64,000 nt of DNA from Gilliamella sp. ESL0443 (GTDB taxonomy: Bacteria; Pseudomonadota; Gammaproteobacteria; Enterobacterales; Orbaceae): the NCBI RefSeq assembly GCF_019469165.1, contig NZ_CP048263.1, positions 1,302,001 through 1,366,000 of the forward strand, in the 5' to 3' direction. A program made the translations under genes and the position numbers. Numbering within the stretch: the first letter of the stretch is position 1; each line of letters starts with the position of its first letter. Positions 29,231-38,473 of the stretch are shown one piece after another. The notes under the pieces are model-generated. The model worked only from the letters and a program-made list of their open reading frames with translations, was not told where the DNA came from and made no database searches.

Positions 29231-29701
29231 ATGTATTTTTTAAGAAAATCTCTCCTAATCCTCTTATTTGTTGTAATCGGTCAAGCACAAGCAGACTTTA
29301 ATGGTAAAGTTGTAAAAGTAATTGATGGTGATACCGTTGATATATTAACAAATAAAAAAATTCGCGTTCGGTTACTCGATATTGATGCACCAGAAAGACG
29401 ACAAGCATATGGTAATGCATCAAGAAAATACTTAGCATCGTTGATTGCAGGTAAAACTGTTTATGTTAAAGAAAATAAAAAGGATATTTATCGAAGGACA
29501 TTAGGCGTCATCTATCTAAAACAAGTCAACATTAATGCTAAGATGGTGGAAAATGGCTTTGCTTGGGCTTACCGCTTCAAAGGCGTTGCTAGTAATAAGA
29601 ATATGGAGAAGCTCGAATTAAAAGCGAGACAAAACAAAAAAGGACTATGGAAAGATAAACATCCTATAGCCCCTTGGGATTTTCGCTATCGTAAGAAATA
29701 A
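29231..29701 (+). CDS. Secreted thermonuclease-like nuclease
   Basis: The 156-residue protein has a signal peptide (MYFLRKSLLILLFVVIGQAQA) followed by a staphylococcal-nuclease OB-fold domain. Active-site features are visible: VIDGDTVDI, RVRLLDIDAPE (first Arg and metal-binding Asp) and KDIYRRTLGVIYL (second Arg). The expected role is degradation of DNA or RNA in the periplasm or outside the cell. It stands between fabA and a convergent small gene; the start has only a weak ribosome site. No competence or restriction gene is adjacent. Confidence 0.9.
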   Translation: MYFLRKSLLILLFVVIGQAQADFNGKVVKVIDGDTVDILTNKKIRVRLLDIDAPERRQAYGNASRKYLASLIAGKTVYVKENKKDIYRRTLGVIYLKQVNINAKMVENGFAWAYRFKGVASNKNMEKLELKARQNKKGLWKDKHPIAPWDFRYRKK

Positions 29702-29720
29702 TAGCGCTTAAACAATAACT

Positions 29721-30002
29721 TTATTTTTTAGCTGGGATTGAAGCTTCTAGTTGTTTTAATACTTCAGTTGCTTGTTTACAGCCTTCTTCTTGATTTGCAG
29801 CAGGCATTGCTGAAATTTGTTGTTTAGCTGTTTCTAAATTTTGTTTGATCATATCTGTTTGTTGTTTAGTTGCAGCATCTTCAGGAATGGCTTTAACAAA
29901 GCTATCAACTTTTTCAAAGTAAGTTTTGCAAGATTCTGATAACTCAGCCATAGCAACAGAAGATAAACCTAATAATGCAACAGATAATACTAATTTTTTC
30001 AT
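29721..30002 (-). CDS. Small periplasmic protein, DUF5339-like
   Basis: This 93-residue protein has a clear signal peptide (MKKLVLSVALLGLSSVAMA) and a mature part of about 74 residues, mostly alpha-helical and Gln/Ala-rich, with two cysteines (SCKTYF and EGCKQA) spaced to form one disulfide. It resembles the DUF5339 group of small enterobacterial periplasmic proteins, function unknown. AAGGAAAAG precedes the ATG. It is monocistronic by position. Confidence 0.75.
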   Translation of the reverse strand: MKKLVLSVALLGLSSVAMAELSESCKTYFEKVDSFVKAIPEDAATKQQTDMIKQNLETAKQQISAMPAANQEEGCKQATEVLKQLEASIPAKK

Positions 30003-30108
30003 TGTTTCTTTTCCTTAAAATTATAAATATTTAGAACTTAAAATATGTTATTGAATTACTTCGGAGGGATAATATAAGAATTGCTAAGGAAAGTCTATAA
30101 TTTAAATG

Positions 30109-30143
30109 TAAAAACTCTTATCAGTATTTGAATACTGATAAGG
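30109..30143 (-). terminator. Intrinsic terminator of the cold-shock gene
   Basis: A perfect stem CTTATCAGTATT/AATACTGATAAG is followed on the minus strand by AGTTTTTAC. Confidence 0.85.
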
Positions 30144-30159
30144 TTATATGAGAATACAA

Positions 30160-30369
30160 TTAGATAATTGTAACATCAGCAGCAGCAGGGCCACGAGGAC
30201 TATCTTGGATAGAGAACTCAACTTGTTGACCTTCGCCTAAAGTTTTAAATCCATCGCCAGAGATTGCAGAAAAATGAACAAACACATCTTTACTTCCATC
30301 AGCAGGTGAAATAAAACCAAAACCTTTACTTTCATTGAACCATTTAACTTGACCAGTTTTTTTAGACAT
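30160..30369 (-). CDS. Cold-shock protein, CspA family
   Basis: The 69-residue single-domain RNA chaperone has RNP1 (KGFGFI) and RNP2 (VFVHF), and [31 protein letters not shown] matches the CspC/CspE type best. AGGAAG precedes the ATG. About 290 bp of gene-free DNA upstream leaves room for a long structured leader as in other csp genes. I do not assign a specific paralogue. Confidence 0.95.
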   Translation of the reverse strand: MSKKTGQVKWFNESKGFGFISPADGSKDVFVHFSAISGDGFKTLGEGQQVEFSIQDSPRGPAAADVTII

Positions 30370-30611
30370 AAAAATCTTCCTATAAATAAATTAATTACAG
30401 CCATCAAAGGCGAAACATTAGAACATAAAACCTAGACTACTTATTAACAAACAGAAGAGAAGACTGAAGAGAACTAATACAAATGTGATTAAAGTAAACT
30501 ACAAACTGCATAAATCTAAATGTTACAAAATATATCTGCATGTAATATGCTGATGACTATTAACTCATAAATAGATGACTAACACAAGCAATGATTTGCT
30601 ATTATTTACAA

Positions 30612-30651
30612 TTAAAAATGAAATGAACAATAACTATTTGTTATTGTTCAT
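30612..30651 (-). terminator. Intrinsic terminator of proC
   Basis: ATGAACAATAAC/GTTATTGTTCAT is a perfect 12-bp stem, followed on the minus strand by TTTCATTTTTAATTG. Confidence 0.75.
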
Positions 30652-30662
30652 GTTAACAATCT

Positions 30663-31472
30663 TTAATTTTTTGACAAATCTTTGGATTTTTGAATTGAAG
30701 CCTCTACTGCGTCAATGATAGCTGCTCGAAAGCCTTTTTCCTCAAGTACTTGCACGCCTTCAATTGTAGTACCGGCTGGTGAACAAACCATATCTTTTAA
30801 TTCACCTGGATGTTTTCCTGTCTCCAGCAATAATTTAGCTGAACCCATCACTGTTTGTGCCGCAAATTTGTAAGCTTGTTTTCTAGATAAACCACCTTTA
30901 ACTGCACCATCAGCCAATGCTTCAATGAACATAAATACAAATGCAGGAGAAGAGCCACTTGCCCCAACTACGGCATCAATTAAGTATTCAGGTACAACTT
31001 CTGTTTCACCAATACAATTTAATAAAGTTTCAACAATTGTTAATTCTTGATCAGTAATTTCTGTATTAGGTGTGATAGAACACATAGCGGCATTAACTAA
31101 AGCTGGAGTATTTGGCATAACCCTAACAATTTTTTGTTCATAGCCTACACATTGCGCAATAGTTTTAATCGTTACACCGGCGGCAATCGAGATAACAATA
31201 GTATCTTTTTTTAACTCTTTTTGAATATCATTTAATACATCCACAATAACATTGGGTTTAACTGCTATGAAAACAATATCTGATTCTCGTGCAACATCTT
31301 TTGCCGATTCTAAATTATTTATTGAATGAGTTTGATTAAGTTCTTGGCCCTTTTCGGGATGAGGATCATAAACGTAAATTTGCGTTCCCGGCACAATATT
31401 ACTTGCTAAAATACCTTGTAAAATAGCATTACCCATATTACCAATACCGATAAGACCTATACGCTGTTCCAT
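30663..31472 (-). CDS. proC: Pyrroline-5-carboxylate reductase
   Basis: ProC makes the last step of proline synthesis, reducing pyrroline-5-carboxylate with NAD(P)H. The 269-residue protein starts with the Rossmann motif IGLIGIGNMGNAILQGIL and shows VRVMPNTPALVNAAM, VVGASGSSPAFVFMFIEALADGAVKGGLSRKQAY and the C-terminal SPAGTTIEGVQVLEEKGFRAAIIDAVEAS, all standard. AAAGGT precedes the ATG. Confidence 0.97.
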   Translation of the reverse strand: MEQRIGLIGIGNMGNAILQGILASNIVPGTQIYVYDPHPEKGQELNQTHSINNLESAKDVARESDIVFIAVKPNVIVDVLNDIQKELKKDTIVISIAAGVTIKTIAQCVGYEQKIVRVMPNTPALVNAAMCSITPNTEITDQELTIVETLLNCIGETEVVPEYLIDAVVGASGSSPAFVFMFIEALADGAVKGGLSRKQAYKFAAQTVMGSAKLLLETGKHPGELKDMVCSPAGTTIEGVQVLEEKGFRAAIIDAVEASIQKSKDLSKN

Positions 31473-31580
31473 TTGTTTATACCTTTATGAATGAAATACT
31501 ATAAAGATTATAAAATAAATTTTTGAATAAAACTTATAAAATTTACGAATAAAAAGAAGACGAAATTTTTACTATTTAAC

Positions 31581-32519
31581 TTAATCAATCATTAATTGCA
31601 TACCAAATTGTTGACCAGTTTGCATTAATGATAATATCTGCCTTGTTTTGCCTTCGTTGATCAAATTGCTGACGGCTGGGGTGTTGATCAGAACTTCAAA
31701 AATGGCTTTTCGGCTATCATTATAAGGGACCAATTTTTGACATATTATTGCCTTTAAACTATTTGATAGTTGAGTGCGAATTAATGCACGTGTTCCCTCT
31801 TCAAAGACATCAATAATACGGTTGATTGTCTGTATTGCGGTACGTGTGTGCAATGTAGCAAGAACTAAATGACCGGTTTCAGCAATAGTTAATGCAGCTT
31901 GAATGGTCTGTTTATTGCGTAATTCACCCAATAAAATGATATCTGGATCTTGCCTTAATAAACTATCAATTGCTTCACCAAAATGGTTAATTTCGCGTTG
32001 TTGGATAAGTGATTTATCACTTTGATAAATGAACTCAATAGGGTCTTCTAATGTGATAATATGTTTAGCTAACGTCTGATTTATATGATCAATTAATGCA
32101 GCTAAAGTTGTCGATTTACCGCTACCTGTTGCGCCAGTAACTAAGATAATTCCAGATTCTGCTTTTGCTAATTCATTTAGTACATCAGGTGCCTGAATAT
32201 CAGTTAAGCTTGGTACTTTTTGCTTAATAATTCGAAATACGGCCGAAATACCACGTTTTTGATAAAAAATATTTACCCTAAAACGACCTATATCTTCAAG
32301 ATGATAACCAAAATCAATTTGTCGATGCTGTTGTAATAGCCCCTTTTGATCGTCATTTAATAGATTAAATAAATCAATTTCAAGTTTTTGTGGCGATAAT
32401 TTATCTTGCGCAATAGGTTTTAGCTCACCATTAATACGAATCCACGGTTTTTCACCACTAGAAAGATGCAAATCAGAAGCTTTTTGCGTTACACTAAAAG
32501 CCAACATTGAATTTATCAT
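31581..32519 (-). CDS. yggR: PilT-like ATPase (YggR)
   Basis: This 312-residue protein belongs to the type II/IV secretion ATPase family, PilT branch, and follows E. coli YggR along its length. It has KASDLHLSSGEKPWIRINGEL at the N-terminus, Walker A GATGSGKSTT, the Asp box ITLEDPIEFIY, Walker B QDPDIILLGELRN and the His box TGHLVLATLHT. It lacks roughly the last dozen residues of E. coli YggR. I use the ATG at 32519; a GTG two codons upstream is equally possible. It is divergent from yggS, as in E. coli. PilT retracts type IV pili in DNA uptake and twitching; no pilin genes are in this window. Confidence 0.88.
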   Translation of the reverse strand: MINSMLAFSVTQKASDLHLSSGEKPWIRINGELKPIAQDKLSPQKLEIDLFNLLNDDQKGLLQQHRQIDFGYHLEDIGRFRVNIFYQKRGISAVFRIIKQKVPSLTDIQAPDVLNELAKAESGIILVTGATGSGKSTTLAALIDHINQTLAKHIITLEDPIEFIYQSDKSLIQQREINHFGEAIDSLLRQDPDIILLGELRNKQTIQAALTIAETGHLVLATLHTRTAIQTINRIIDVFEEGTRALIRTQLSNSLKAIICQKLVPYNDSRKAIFEVLINTPAVSNLINEGKTRQILSLMQTGQQFGMQLMID

Positions 32520-32555
32520 TTTCACTCACTATCCATTAGTTTATTGGGAATTAAT

Positions 32556-33257
32556 ATGAATACAGTACATGACAATTTAATCAAGATTAAAAATGAAATA
32601 CATAAAATTGCCTTAGATTGCGATCGAAATCCCAATACAATTGAACTTATTGCAGTAAGTAAAACCAAGCCGGTCACATTAATCGCTCAAGCAATTGATG
32701 CAGGCCAATTAGCCTTTGGTGAAAATTATGTTCAAGAAGGTGTTGAAAAGATTGCTTACTTTAATAAAAATATGCCTAATACCCCGATTACTTGGCATTT
32801 TATCGGGCCATTGCAATCAAATAAAACTAAGCTAGTTGCTGAAAATTTTGATTGGATGCACACCATTGAACGTTTCAAAATTGCTCAGCGTTTAAATGAT
32901 CAGCGACCTACAGATATGGATAAGCTAAATGTTCTTATTCAGGTAAATATTAGTAATGAAGAGAGTAAATCTGGAATTGCAGTAGATGAAGTCGTCGATT
33001 TAGTTAAGCAGATAATTACATTACCTAATTTAAGGTTACGTGGCCTTATGGCCATCCCCGAGATAGAAAATGATTACGCTAAACAACTTGAGGTATTTGA
33101 ACAGATGACTCAGCTTTTAGAATCATTGAAAACGGATTATCCTTTTTTAGATACATTATCAATGGGCATGTCAGGCGATATGAAAGCAGCTATTGTTGCA
33201 GGCAGTACAATGGTTCGCATTGGTAGTGCGATCTTTGGAGCACGGCAATATGTGTGA
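32556..33257 (+). CDS. yggS: PLP homeostasis protein YggS
   Basis: YggS is a pyridoxal-phosphate-binding TIM-barrel protein that buffers PLP and affects amino-acid metabolism; it has no known enzyme activity. The 233-residue protein carries the PLP lysine in LIAVSKTKP, FGENYVQEG, WHFIGPLQSNK and the phosphate-binding MGMSGDMKAAI. The ATG at 32556 has GGGA upstream; a TTG four codons earlier is less likely. yggT follows 36 bp downstream. proC, yggR, yggS and yggT form a neighbourhood common in gammaproteobacteria. Confidence 0.95.
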   Translation: MNTVHDNLIKIKNEIHKIALDCDRNPNTIELIAVSKTKPVTLIAQAIDAGQLAFGENYVQEGVEKIAYFNKNMPNTPITWHFIGPLQSNKTKLVAENFDWMHTIERFKIAQRLNDQRPTDMDKLNVLIQVNISNEESKSGIAVDEVVDLVKQIITLPNLRLRGLMAIPEIENDYAKQLEVFEQMTQLLESLKTDYPFLDTLSMGMSGDMKAAIVAGSTMVRIGSAIFGARQYV

Positions 33258-33293
33258 TATATTGCAGATCATTTTAGATTTTAGGAGTATTAA

Positions 33294-33851
33294 ATGATTT
33301 CGTTAATCTTCTTAGGAAGGGCTATTTTCACTATTTGCTTATACATACTTATTCTACGTTTGTGGATGCAGTATGCGCGAGTAAATTTTCATAATCCCTT
33401 TACTCAATTTATTGTTCGTATTACCCAACCGATTATTGGTCCAATGCGAAAACTTATTCCATCTATTGGTCGTATCGACACGGCGACATGGATTCTTTTT
33501 TATGCAGTTGCATTACTAAAAATTATGTTTATTTTCCGTTTTGAGGGATATAACGCACCGTTGTTTAGCTCTTATTACCTATTATTCGCCTTGGCTGCAA
33601 TGGCTCATGCGATTGGACACCTCATTTTTTGGTTATTATTATTTAGAGCTATTTTAAGTTGGGTTAGTCGTGGACAATCTTATACTGATGAATTACTTGC
33701 TCAATTAACAGAACCACTTATTGCACCTATTCGGCGCATTATACCGCCATTAGGTATGATTGATATTTCATTTATGATATTTGTTTTTATATTAATGTTT
33801 TTAAACTTATTAGCTGTCGATTTTCTTGGAAATTTATGGCTTATACTATAA
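33294..33851 (+). CDS. yggT: YggT family inner-membrane protein
   Basis: The 185-residue protein contains two copies of the YggT unit, each with a pair of hydrophobic segments and the conserved amphipathic element: NPFTQFIVRITQPIIGPMRKLIPSIGRID near residue 31 and ELLAQLTEPLIAPIRRIIPPLGMID near residue 132. Members are linked to membrane organisation and osmotic tolerance, but the molecular role is not settled. AGGAG precedes the ATG. Confidence 0.92.
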   Translation: MISLIFLGRAIFTICLYILILRLWMQYARVNFHNPFTQFIVRITQPIIGPMRKLIPSIGRIDTATWILFYAVALLKIMFIFRFEGYNAPLFSSYYLLFALAAMAHAIGHLIFWLLLFRAILSWVSRGQSYTDELLAQLTEPLIAPIRRIIPPLGMIDISFMIFVFILMFLNLLAVDFLGNLWLIL

Positions 33852-33855
33852 AAAT

Positions 33856-33879
33856 AAAAGAGAGCCTAGGCTCTCTTTT
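33856..33879. terminator. Bidirectional terminator between yggT and ycgN
   Basis: AAAAGAGAGCCTAGGCTCTC with TTTT completes a perfect palindrome with A and T runs on both sides, touching the ycgN stop codon. Confidence 0.85.
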
Positions 33880-34301
33880 TAAATAATATGATCTTCCCAA
33901 CAAATCACATCTTTTTCATACACAATTCGATTTTTGACTGATATTTTTAATTTGTGCATTAACTTTTTATTTCCAACAATTAATGGGTGCCATTGCGGTA
34001 ACTGCCCTGTTTCTGAAAAATAACGATAAGCGCAAGTTGCTGGTAACCACTCAATTGTCAGTAAATTTTCTCTTGTTAGCTTGATGCAATCAGGCTCATA
34101 TTTAAAACGGTTGTGGTAATGTCTGCACTGGCAGGTATTTGAATCAAGCAAATTACATGCAACATTGGTATACAGTATTTCGTCAGTATCCTCGTCCTGT
34201 AATTTATTTAGGCAACATTGGCCACAACCATCGCATAGTTGTTCCCACTCGTCATCACTCATTTGATCTAAAGTTTTATATTCCCAAAATGGTTCAATCA
34301 T
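33879..34301 (-). CDS. ycgN: YcgN, UPF0260 cysteine-cluster protein
   Basis: The 140-residue protein has the CxxCxxCC-type cluster [11 protein letters not shown] and later cysteines (VACNLLD, TCQCRHY, EPDC), which fits a Zn- or Fe-binding YkgJ/YcgN-type domain. [26 protein letters not shown] is typical of the family. Function is unknown. Its ATG overlaps the ycgL stop by 4 bp. Confidence 0.9.
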   Translation of the reverse strand: MIEPFWEYKTLDQMSDDEWEQLCDGCGQCCLNKLQDEDTDEILYTNVACNLLDSNTCQCRHYHNRFKYEPDCIKLTRENLLTIEWLPATCAYRYFSETGQLPQWHPLIVGNKKLMHKLKISVKNRIVYEKDVICWEDHII

Positions 34302-34546
34302 ACTTTAAAATCGTCTTCATTTAACATTTGTAAGAAAAATCCATCCGCTTTAATTTTTTCCTCAATTTCCTGTGCTGTTCCTACCACAAAACGCCGTTTA
34401 CCATCGAGTAAGACTTTCATGACAAAAGCTGGCGTGCCAAAAATTGACATAATTTTTTCAGGAATTGGAGAGAAATCGTTCTCTTTTTCCATATAAAGAT
34501 AACAATTTTCTTTTTTTGTGCTTCTATAAATATAACACCACATCAT
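34298..34546 (-). CDS. ycgL: YcgL family protein
   Basis: An 82-residue protein with the YcgL fold pattern: [30 protein letters not shown], a Leu-Asp-Gly-Lys-Arg turn and GFFLQM near the end. E. coli YcgL is somewhat longer at both ends. Function is unknown. It is translationally coupled to ycgN and lies 22 bp downstream of glk, so it may be the middle gene of a glk-ycgL-ycgN transcript. Confidence 0.88.
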   Translation of the reverse strand: MMWCYIYRSTKKENCYLYMEKENDFSPIPEKIMSIFGTPAFVMKVLLDGKRRFVVGTAQEIEEKIKADGFFLQMLNEDDFKV

Positions 34547-34568
34547 AAACTAAAATCCTATTTCTCAA

Positions 34569-35528
34569 TTATCTCAGGCTATTTTGCAAATAGACACCTG
34601 CACCAAATAATCCCGGATCTTTATGAGTAATCACATAAACAGGAATTTTTTTAACTAAATAAGACATACGACCTTTATGTTCAAATGCTTCTCTAAATGG
34701 TGATGATTTAAAAAATTCTATAAATCTAGGCACAATACCGCCAGCAATATACACACCGCCTTGAGTATTAAGTGTTAAAGCTAAATTACCCCCAAATCGC
34801 CCCATAAAAGTACAAAAATGAGTTAATGTTTCTGAGCAAATTGGGCAACTATTTGATAATGCTTTATTCACAATAATATCTGGGGTGATATCTTCAACTG
34901 GTTGATTATTGATCTGCAACAAAGCTTGATAGATATTAACAATACCATTACCCGATAAAAAACGCTCTGAAGAAACTCGACCAAATTTTTTTCTTAACTG
35001 AGCTAAAATTCGATCTTCTTGTTCATTAACCATAGGTAACTCTGTATGACCACCCTCGCCTGATAGGCTAATCCAATGACCATTAACTTTAACTAAATGA
35101 GAAACCCCTAACCCCGTTCCGGCACCATAGATTGCTATTGGATAATCAAGATTCGGCTCCTCACCACCAATTTTAACCACATCTTGCGCGGATAATTGAG
35201 GAATAGATGTTGAAACTGCAGTAAAGTCATTAATTACTTCTAACTTAGTTAGTTTAAGTTCTTTGATAAGTTCTGAACGAGAAAACGACAAATTATTATT
35301 AGTCATTTCAATCAAATCACTTTCATTGATTGGGCAAGCTATGGCAATGCAAGCCATATCCACTGTTACCGCTTGGGATTTCAAATAGTTTTTAATTAAT
35401 TCAAGTAGTACATCATCTTTTGAAATGAGGATTTTAGTTATTGCGGATAATTCATTAGTTGCTAAATCATAAAGTGCAAAACGAGCGTTGGTTCCACCAA
35501 TGTCGGTAACTAGTGCATATTGACTCAT
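34569..35528 (-). CDS. glk: Glucokinase
   Basis: Glk phosphorylates cytoplasmic glucose with ATP. From the ATG at 35528 (GGGA upstream) the protein has 319 residues, close to E. coli Glk (321); a frame extension to 35579 has no family match. It shows ALVTDIGGTNARFALYD (phosphate 1), the glucose-binding ITAVSTSIPQL/EVINDF region, YGAGTGLGVSHLV, EGGHTELP and GGIVPRFIEFF. The function suits release of free glucose from disaccharides imported by porins. Confidence 0.96.
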   Translation of the reverse strand: MSQYALVTDIGGTNARFALYDLATNELSAITKILISKDDVLLELIKNYLKSQAVTVDMACIAIACPINESDLIEMTNNNLSFSRSELIKELKLTKLEVINDFTAVSTSIPQLSAQDVVKIGGEEPNLDYPIAIYGAGTGLGVSHLVKVNGHWISLSGEGGHTELPMVNEQEDRILAQLRKKFGRVSSERFLSGNGIVNIYQALLQINNQPVEDITPDIIVNKALSNSCPICSETLTHFCTFMGRFGGNLALTLNTQGGVYIAGGIVPRFIEFFKSSPFREAFEHKGRMSYLVKKIPVYVITHKDPGLFGAGVYLQNSLR

Positions 35529-35648
35529 GTTATTCCCTTTTTCTAAAAATAAAATCTTTCTATATGAACAATAGTTCAATAAATATTAAAAATAAAACTG
35601 GCAATATTATGGACTATTTATAATGATTTAACTAGATTGCTTTAACCG

Positions 35649-35690
35649 AATTTACTATTACCGCTAACAAAATTGTTAGCGGGTAATTTT
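35649..35690 (+). terminator. Hairpin between glk and corA
   Basis: ATTACCGCTAAC and GTTAGCGGGTAAT flank a 6-nt loop. The T5 tract lies on the plus strand, whereas both neighbours read leftward, so it would stop rightward antisense transcription or act as a weak corA end. Confidence 0.5.
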
Positions 35691-35715
35691 TAAAAAGTTG
35701 AAAGGAAAATAACCA

Positions 35716-36657
35716 CTAAAGCCATTTTTTGAGTTTAAAGTAAATGTAAGGAGCGACCCCTGCTATTAACATCAACAATAAAGATAATGGATATCCATAT
35801 TCCCATTTTAACTCAGGCATATTTTCAAAGTTCATACCATATGCTGATGCAACTACTGTTGGCGGTAAAAATACCACAGAAACAACCGAGAAAATCTTAA
35901 TTATTCTGCTTTGTTCAATATTTATAAAGCTAGTAGCTGCTTGCATTAAAAAGTTAACCTTTTGGAATAATGACTCATTATGGGGTACCAATGATTCAAT
36001 ATCTCGAATAACTTCTCTCGCTTGTTCTAACTGTTCAACAGGCATCTTAGCACGACGAACTAAATAGTTAACCGCACGCTGACTATCCATTAAACAGAGG
36101 CGTACTTTCCACGCCGTATCTTCGAGCTCAGCTAAGGAAGTAATCGCTTCATCATAATGCTCTTGAGCGGAACGATCCATAATAATTAAGCTCAATTCTT
36201 CTAGCTCACTATAGATGTTTTCAATTTGATCGGCTAATTGTTCAACTTTAACTTCAAATAAATCTAATAAAACTTCATACGGATTTCCATCATTCATTCC
36301 CTGATAACGAGAACGCATTCGGTATAGTCGAAATGCAGGTAAATCGCGTTCACGCAGTGTAAATAAACGTCCATTATGCACGGTAAAAGCGACGGTAGAG
36401 TTACCGGCGCGATCTTCTGCATCTTCATAAAAAAAGAAGGAGTGAACATGTAGTCCTTCATTATCTTCGAAAAAACGAGCTGATGCTTCAATATCGTCTA
36501 ATTCGATACTTGTTGCTAAATTTTGACCTAAATTGGTCAGGATGAATTCACGATCAGCTTCTTCCGGCTCGATCAAGTCAATCCAAGTCGCATTCTTTAT
36601 ATCGCCTTCATTAATTTTTACTAATTGTTTGTTTTTTAATCCAAACGCATTAATCAT
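35716..36657 (-). CDS. corA: Magnesium/cobalt transporter
   Basis: CorA is the homopentameric Mg2+ channel of the inner membrane. The ATG at 36657 (GGAGG two bases before TT-ATG) gives 313 residues, near E. coli CorA (316); the longer frame to 36720 is not conserved. The N-terminal cytoplasmic funnel includes [24 protein letters not shown], and the two C-terminal transmembrane helices bracket the [13 protein letters not shown] signature with the GMN selectivity motif, ending in KKWL. Confidence 0.97.
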   Translation of the reverse strand: MINAFGLKNKQLVKINEGDIKNATWIDLIEPEEADREFILTNLGQNLATSIELDDIEASARFFEDNEGLHVHSFFFYEDAEDRAGNSTVAFTVHNGRLFTLRERDLPAFRLYRMRSRYQGMNDGNPYEVLLDLFEVKVEQLADQIENIYSELEELSLIIMDRSAQEHYDEAITSLAELEDTAWKVRLCLMDSQRAVNYLVRRAKMPVEQLEQAREVIRDIESLVPHNESLFQKVNFLMQAATSFINIEQSRIIKIFSVVSVVFLPPTVVASAYGMNFENMPELKWEYGYPLSLLLMLIAGVAPYIYFKLKKWL

Positions 36658-36863
36658 AAGGCCTCCAGCAGAAAAATGTTTAAGATATGAAATGGGTGGC
36701 ATTATACTCGTTATAGGCAAAAATTCCTATGTCTAAGCCAATCTTTCTGAATTTTTAAAATTTGGATACAAACTTCCAAATTTAAATTAAATTCGGTGAT
36801 GTTATTTCAGTCTCATGTTACAATAGCGCAATTATATATCTATGCAATTGTTAGGAGTTTATA

Positions 36864-37385
36864 ATGGCAACCCGAGGAATTAATAAAGTCATTTTAGTTG
36901 GTAATTTAGGTCAAGATCCAGAAGTACGTGTCATGTCAACTGGTAATACTGTCGCAAATTTTAATGTTGCTACATCAGAAACTTGGAAAGACAAGCAAAC
37001 TGGCGAGAATCGAGAAAAAACAGAATGGCATCGAATTGTCGTATTTGGTAAATTAGCTGAAATTACTGGTGAATACATTAAAAAAGGAACACTCGTTTAT
37101 ATTGAGGGGCAACTACAAACTCGTAAATGGCAAGACCAATCAGGTCAAGATCGTTACACTACAGAAGTTGTTATCAACCCTATTGGTGGCGTATTGCAAA
37201 TTTTAGGTAACCGCCCTAATAATGACTCTTATAATGAAGGTTCAAAAAGTTGGGGACAAAGTGCAAATAATACATCCTCTGTGCCAACTACTCCTGCAGC
37301 ATCTCGTGCTTCATCAACTGCACCAGCAAGTCAACCATCTATGCCTGAACCACCAATGGATTTCGATGACGATATTCCATTTTAA
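36864..37385 (+). CDS. ssb: Single-stranded DNA-binding protein
   Basis: SSB coats single-stranded DNA in replication, repair and recombination. The 173-residue protein has the OB-fold (about residues 5-108: [53 protein letters not shown]), a Gly/Asn/Ser/Pro linker and the interaction tip [14 protein letters not shown] precedes the ATG. In E. coli ssb is divergent from uvrA; here the neighbour is corA. Confidence 0.98.
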   Translation: MATRGINKVILVGNLGQDPEVRVMSTGNTVANFNVATSETWKDKQTGENREKTEWHRIVVFGKLAEITGEYIKKGTLVYIEGQLQTRKWQDQSGQDRYTTEVVINPIGGVLQILGNRPNNDSYNEGSKSWGQSANNTSSVPTTPAASRASSTAPASQPSMPEPPMDFDDDIPF

Positions 37386-37412
37386 TCGTTATTTATTCAA
37401 TTCATTATTATA

Positions 37413-37436
37413 TAGGCGTATAAATTACGCCTTTTT
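37413..37436 (+). terminator. Intrinsic terminator of ssb
   Basis: AGGCGTA-TAAAT-TACGCC is followed by T5, 28 bp after the ssb stop. Confidence 0.85.
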
Positions 37437-37441
37437 CAAAT

Positions 37442-37759
37442 AATATTGCATTTATACCTCTTGCTATACCAAGCACCACTGGTCTAGGAATTATTTCGAC
37501 GATTATCAGTATGTCCTCAACTTTGAAAAGTGGGGGATATAACCTATCAACTTGGGTAGTTTATGCATCATCTATTCCATTACTATTATGTATTATTTTA
37601 TAGTTCTGTATGCGTAGCGCAGGCAACATAATGCGGTTTATGGGAAAAAGTGGCATTGAAGCCACTTCAAGAATTATGGTTTTTTTATTGGTTTGTGTGG
37701 GTACCCAGTTTATTATAAATGGTGTTAAAGAATTAATATTAAGCTTTCCAAATATTTGA
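37442..37759 (+). pseudogene. MarC-family membrane protein remnant
   Basis: Reading from 37442 in one frame gives NIAFIPLAIPSTTGLGIISTIISMSSTLKS..., then LSTWVVYASSIPLLLCIIL, an in-frame TAG at 37601-37603, and [44 protein letters not shown] to a TGA at 37757. This is the C-terminal half of a MarC/YchE-type protein: the PLAIPSTxGxG helix and the IMRxxGKxGIEAxxRIMxxLLxCVGxQFIxNGV end. About 110 N-terminal residues are absent, the break lies directly after the ssb terminator, and one stop interrupts the rest. A 71-codon minus-strand frame over the same bases is a shadow. Confidence 0.85.
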
Positions 37760-37783
37760 GGAGCGCTATTTTTCATAGCTATT

Positions 37784-38470
37784 TTACAGATTTGGAATGT
37801 TTTTAATCATTTCAACCCGCATTAAATAATCATATAGTGGTAATAGTTGTTTAAAACCTTTAGCAAGTTTATCCGCTAAATTACCATCTAATACATCTTC
37901 AATATGATTATTGGTTACCATCACAGCAAGATTTTTTCGGTTATACCATTTCGATATTTTTTCATCTTTGATTAAAGGTCTTTTGTAAGACTCACCAACT
38001 AATTCAAATGGCTTTTTAACACAGCGAATAACTTTTAGAAATTTTTCGGTATCATTCAAAATTTCTTCACGAAATATATCCATAGTCTGTTTCGATGCAC
38101 AATAATAACCTAATCCGTAACGATAACAATCAGGACTGATTTCAAAAAAATAGGCTGGCGCCTCTTTCCAATCACGATTTGGGCGTTTGAAAGTTAACCA
38201 TAGTCGGCTACGATATAACGATTTGTCTTTTGAGAATCGAGTATCACGATGAATGCGAGATATGGTTTTACCAATAGCGGGACGCGTTTCAAACCACTCA
38301 TCAATTTTAAGCATAGCTGGCGTTAACTGCTCAACTAATAATCTAAAAGGTTTTACTAAATCATTGTCATAAATAGCTCGGTGCTCATCAAACCAAGCCT
38401 TACTATTATTAACCCATGCATCTTGTAAAAAGTTTAATCCTGCCTGGGTAAAACCTGTAAACGTTGCCAT
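37784..38470 (-). CDS. DUF2461 family protein
   Basis: The 228-residue protein matches the DUF2461/TIGR02453 family: FTGFTQAGLNFLQDAWVNNSKAWFDEHR at the N-terminus, the central SRIHRDTRFSKDKSLYRSRLWLTF block rich in conserved Arg and Asp, and YYFEISPD-like and GLGYY segments. The family is widespread in bacteria and fungi and has no settled function. Two adjacent ATGs follow AGGAG; the second (38470) is better spaced. It begins right after the kdsB stop codon and is probably cotranscribed. Confidence 0.85.
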   Translation of the reverse strand: MATFTGFTQAGLNFLQDAWVNNSKAWFDEHRAIYDNDLVKPFRLLVEQLTPAMLKIDEWFETRPAIGKTISRIHRDTRFSKDKSLYRSRLWLTFKRPNRDWKEAPAYFFEISPDCYRYGLGYYCASKQTMDIFREEILNDTEKFLKVIRCVKKPFELVGESYKRPLIKDEKISKWYNRKNLAVMVTNNHIEDVLDGNLADKLAKGFKQLLPLYDYLMRVEMIKNIPNL

Positions 38471-38473
38471 CAT

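Noticed and set aside
37561-37776. Minus-strand 71-codon ORF
   Set aside because: It lies antisense to the MarC remnant, whose plus-strand reading gives clear family motifs. The minus frame has none.
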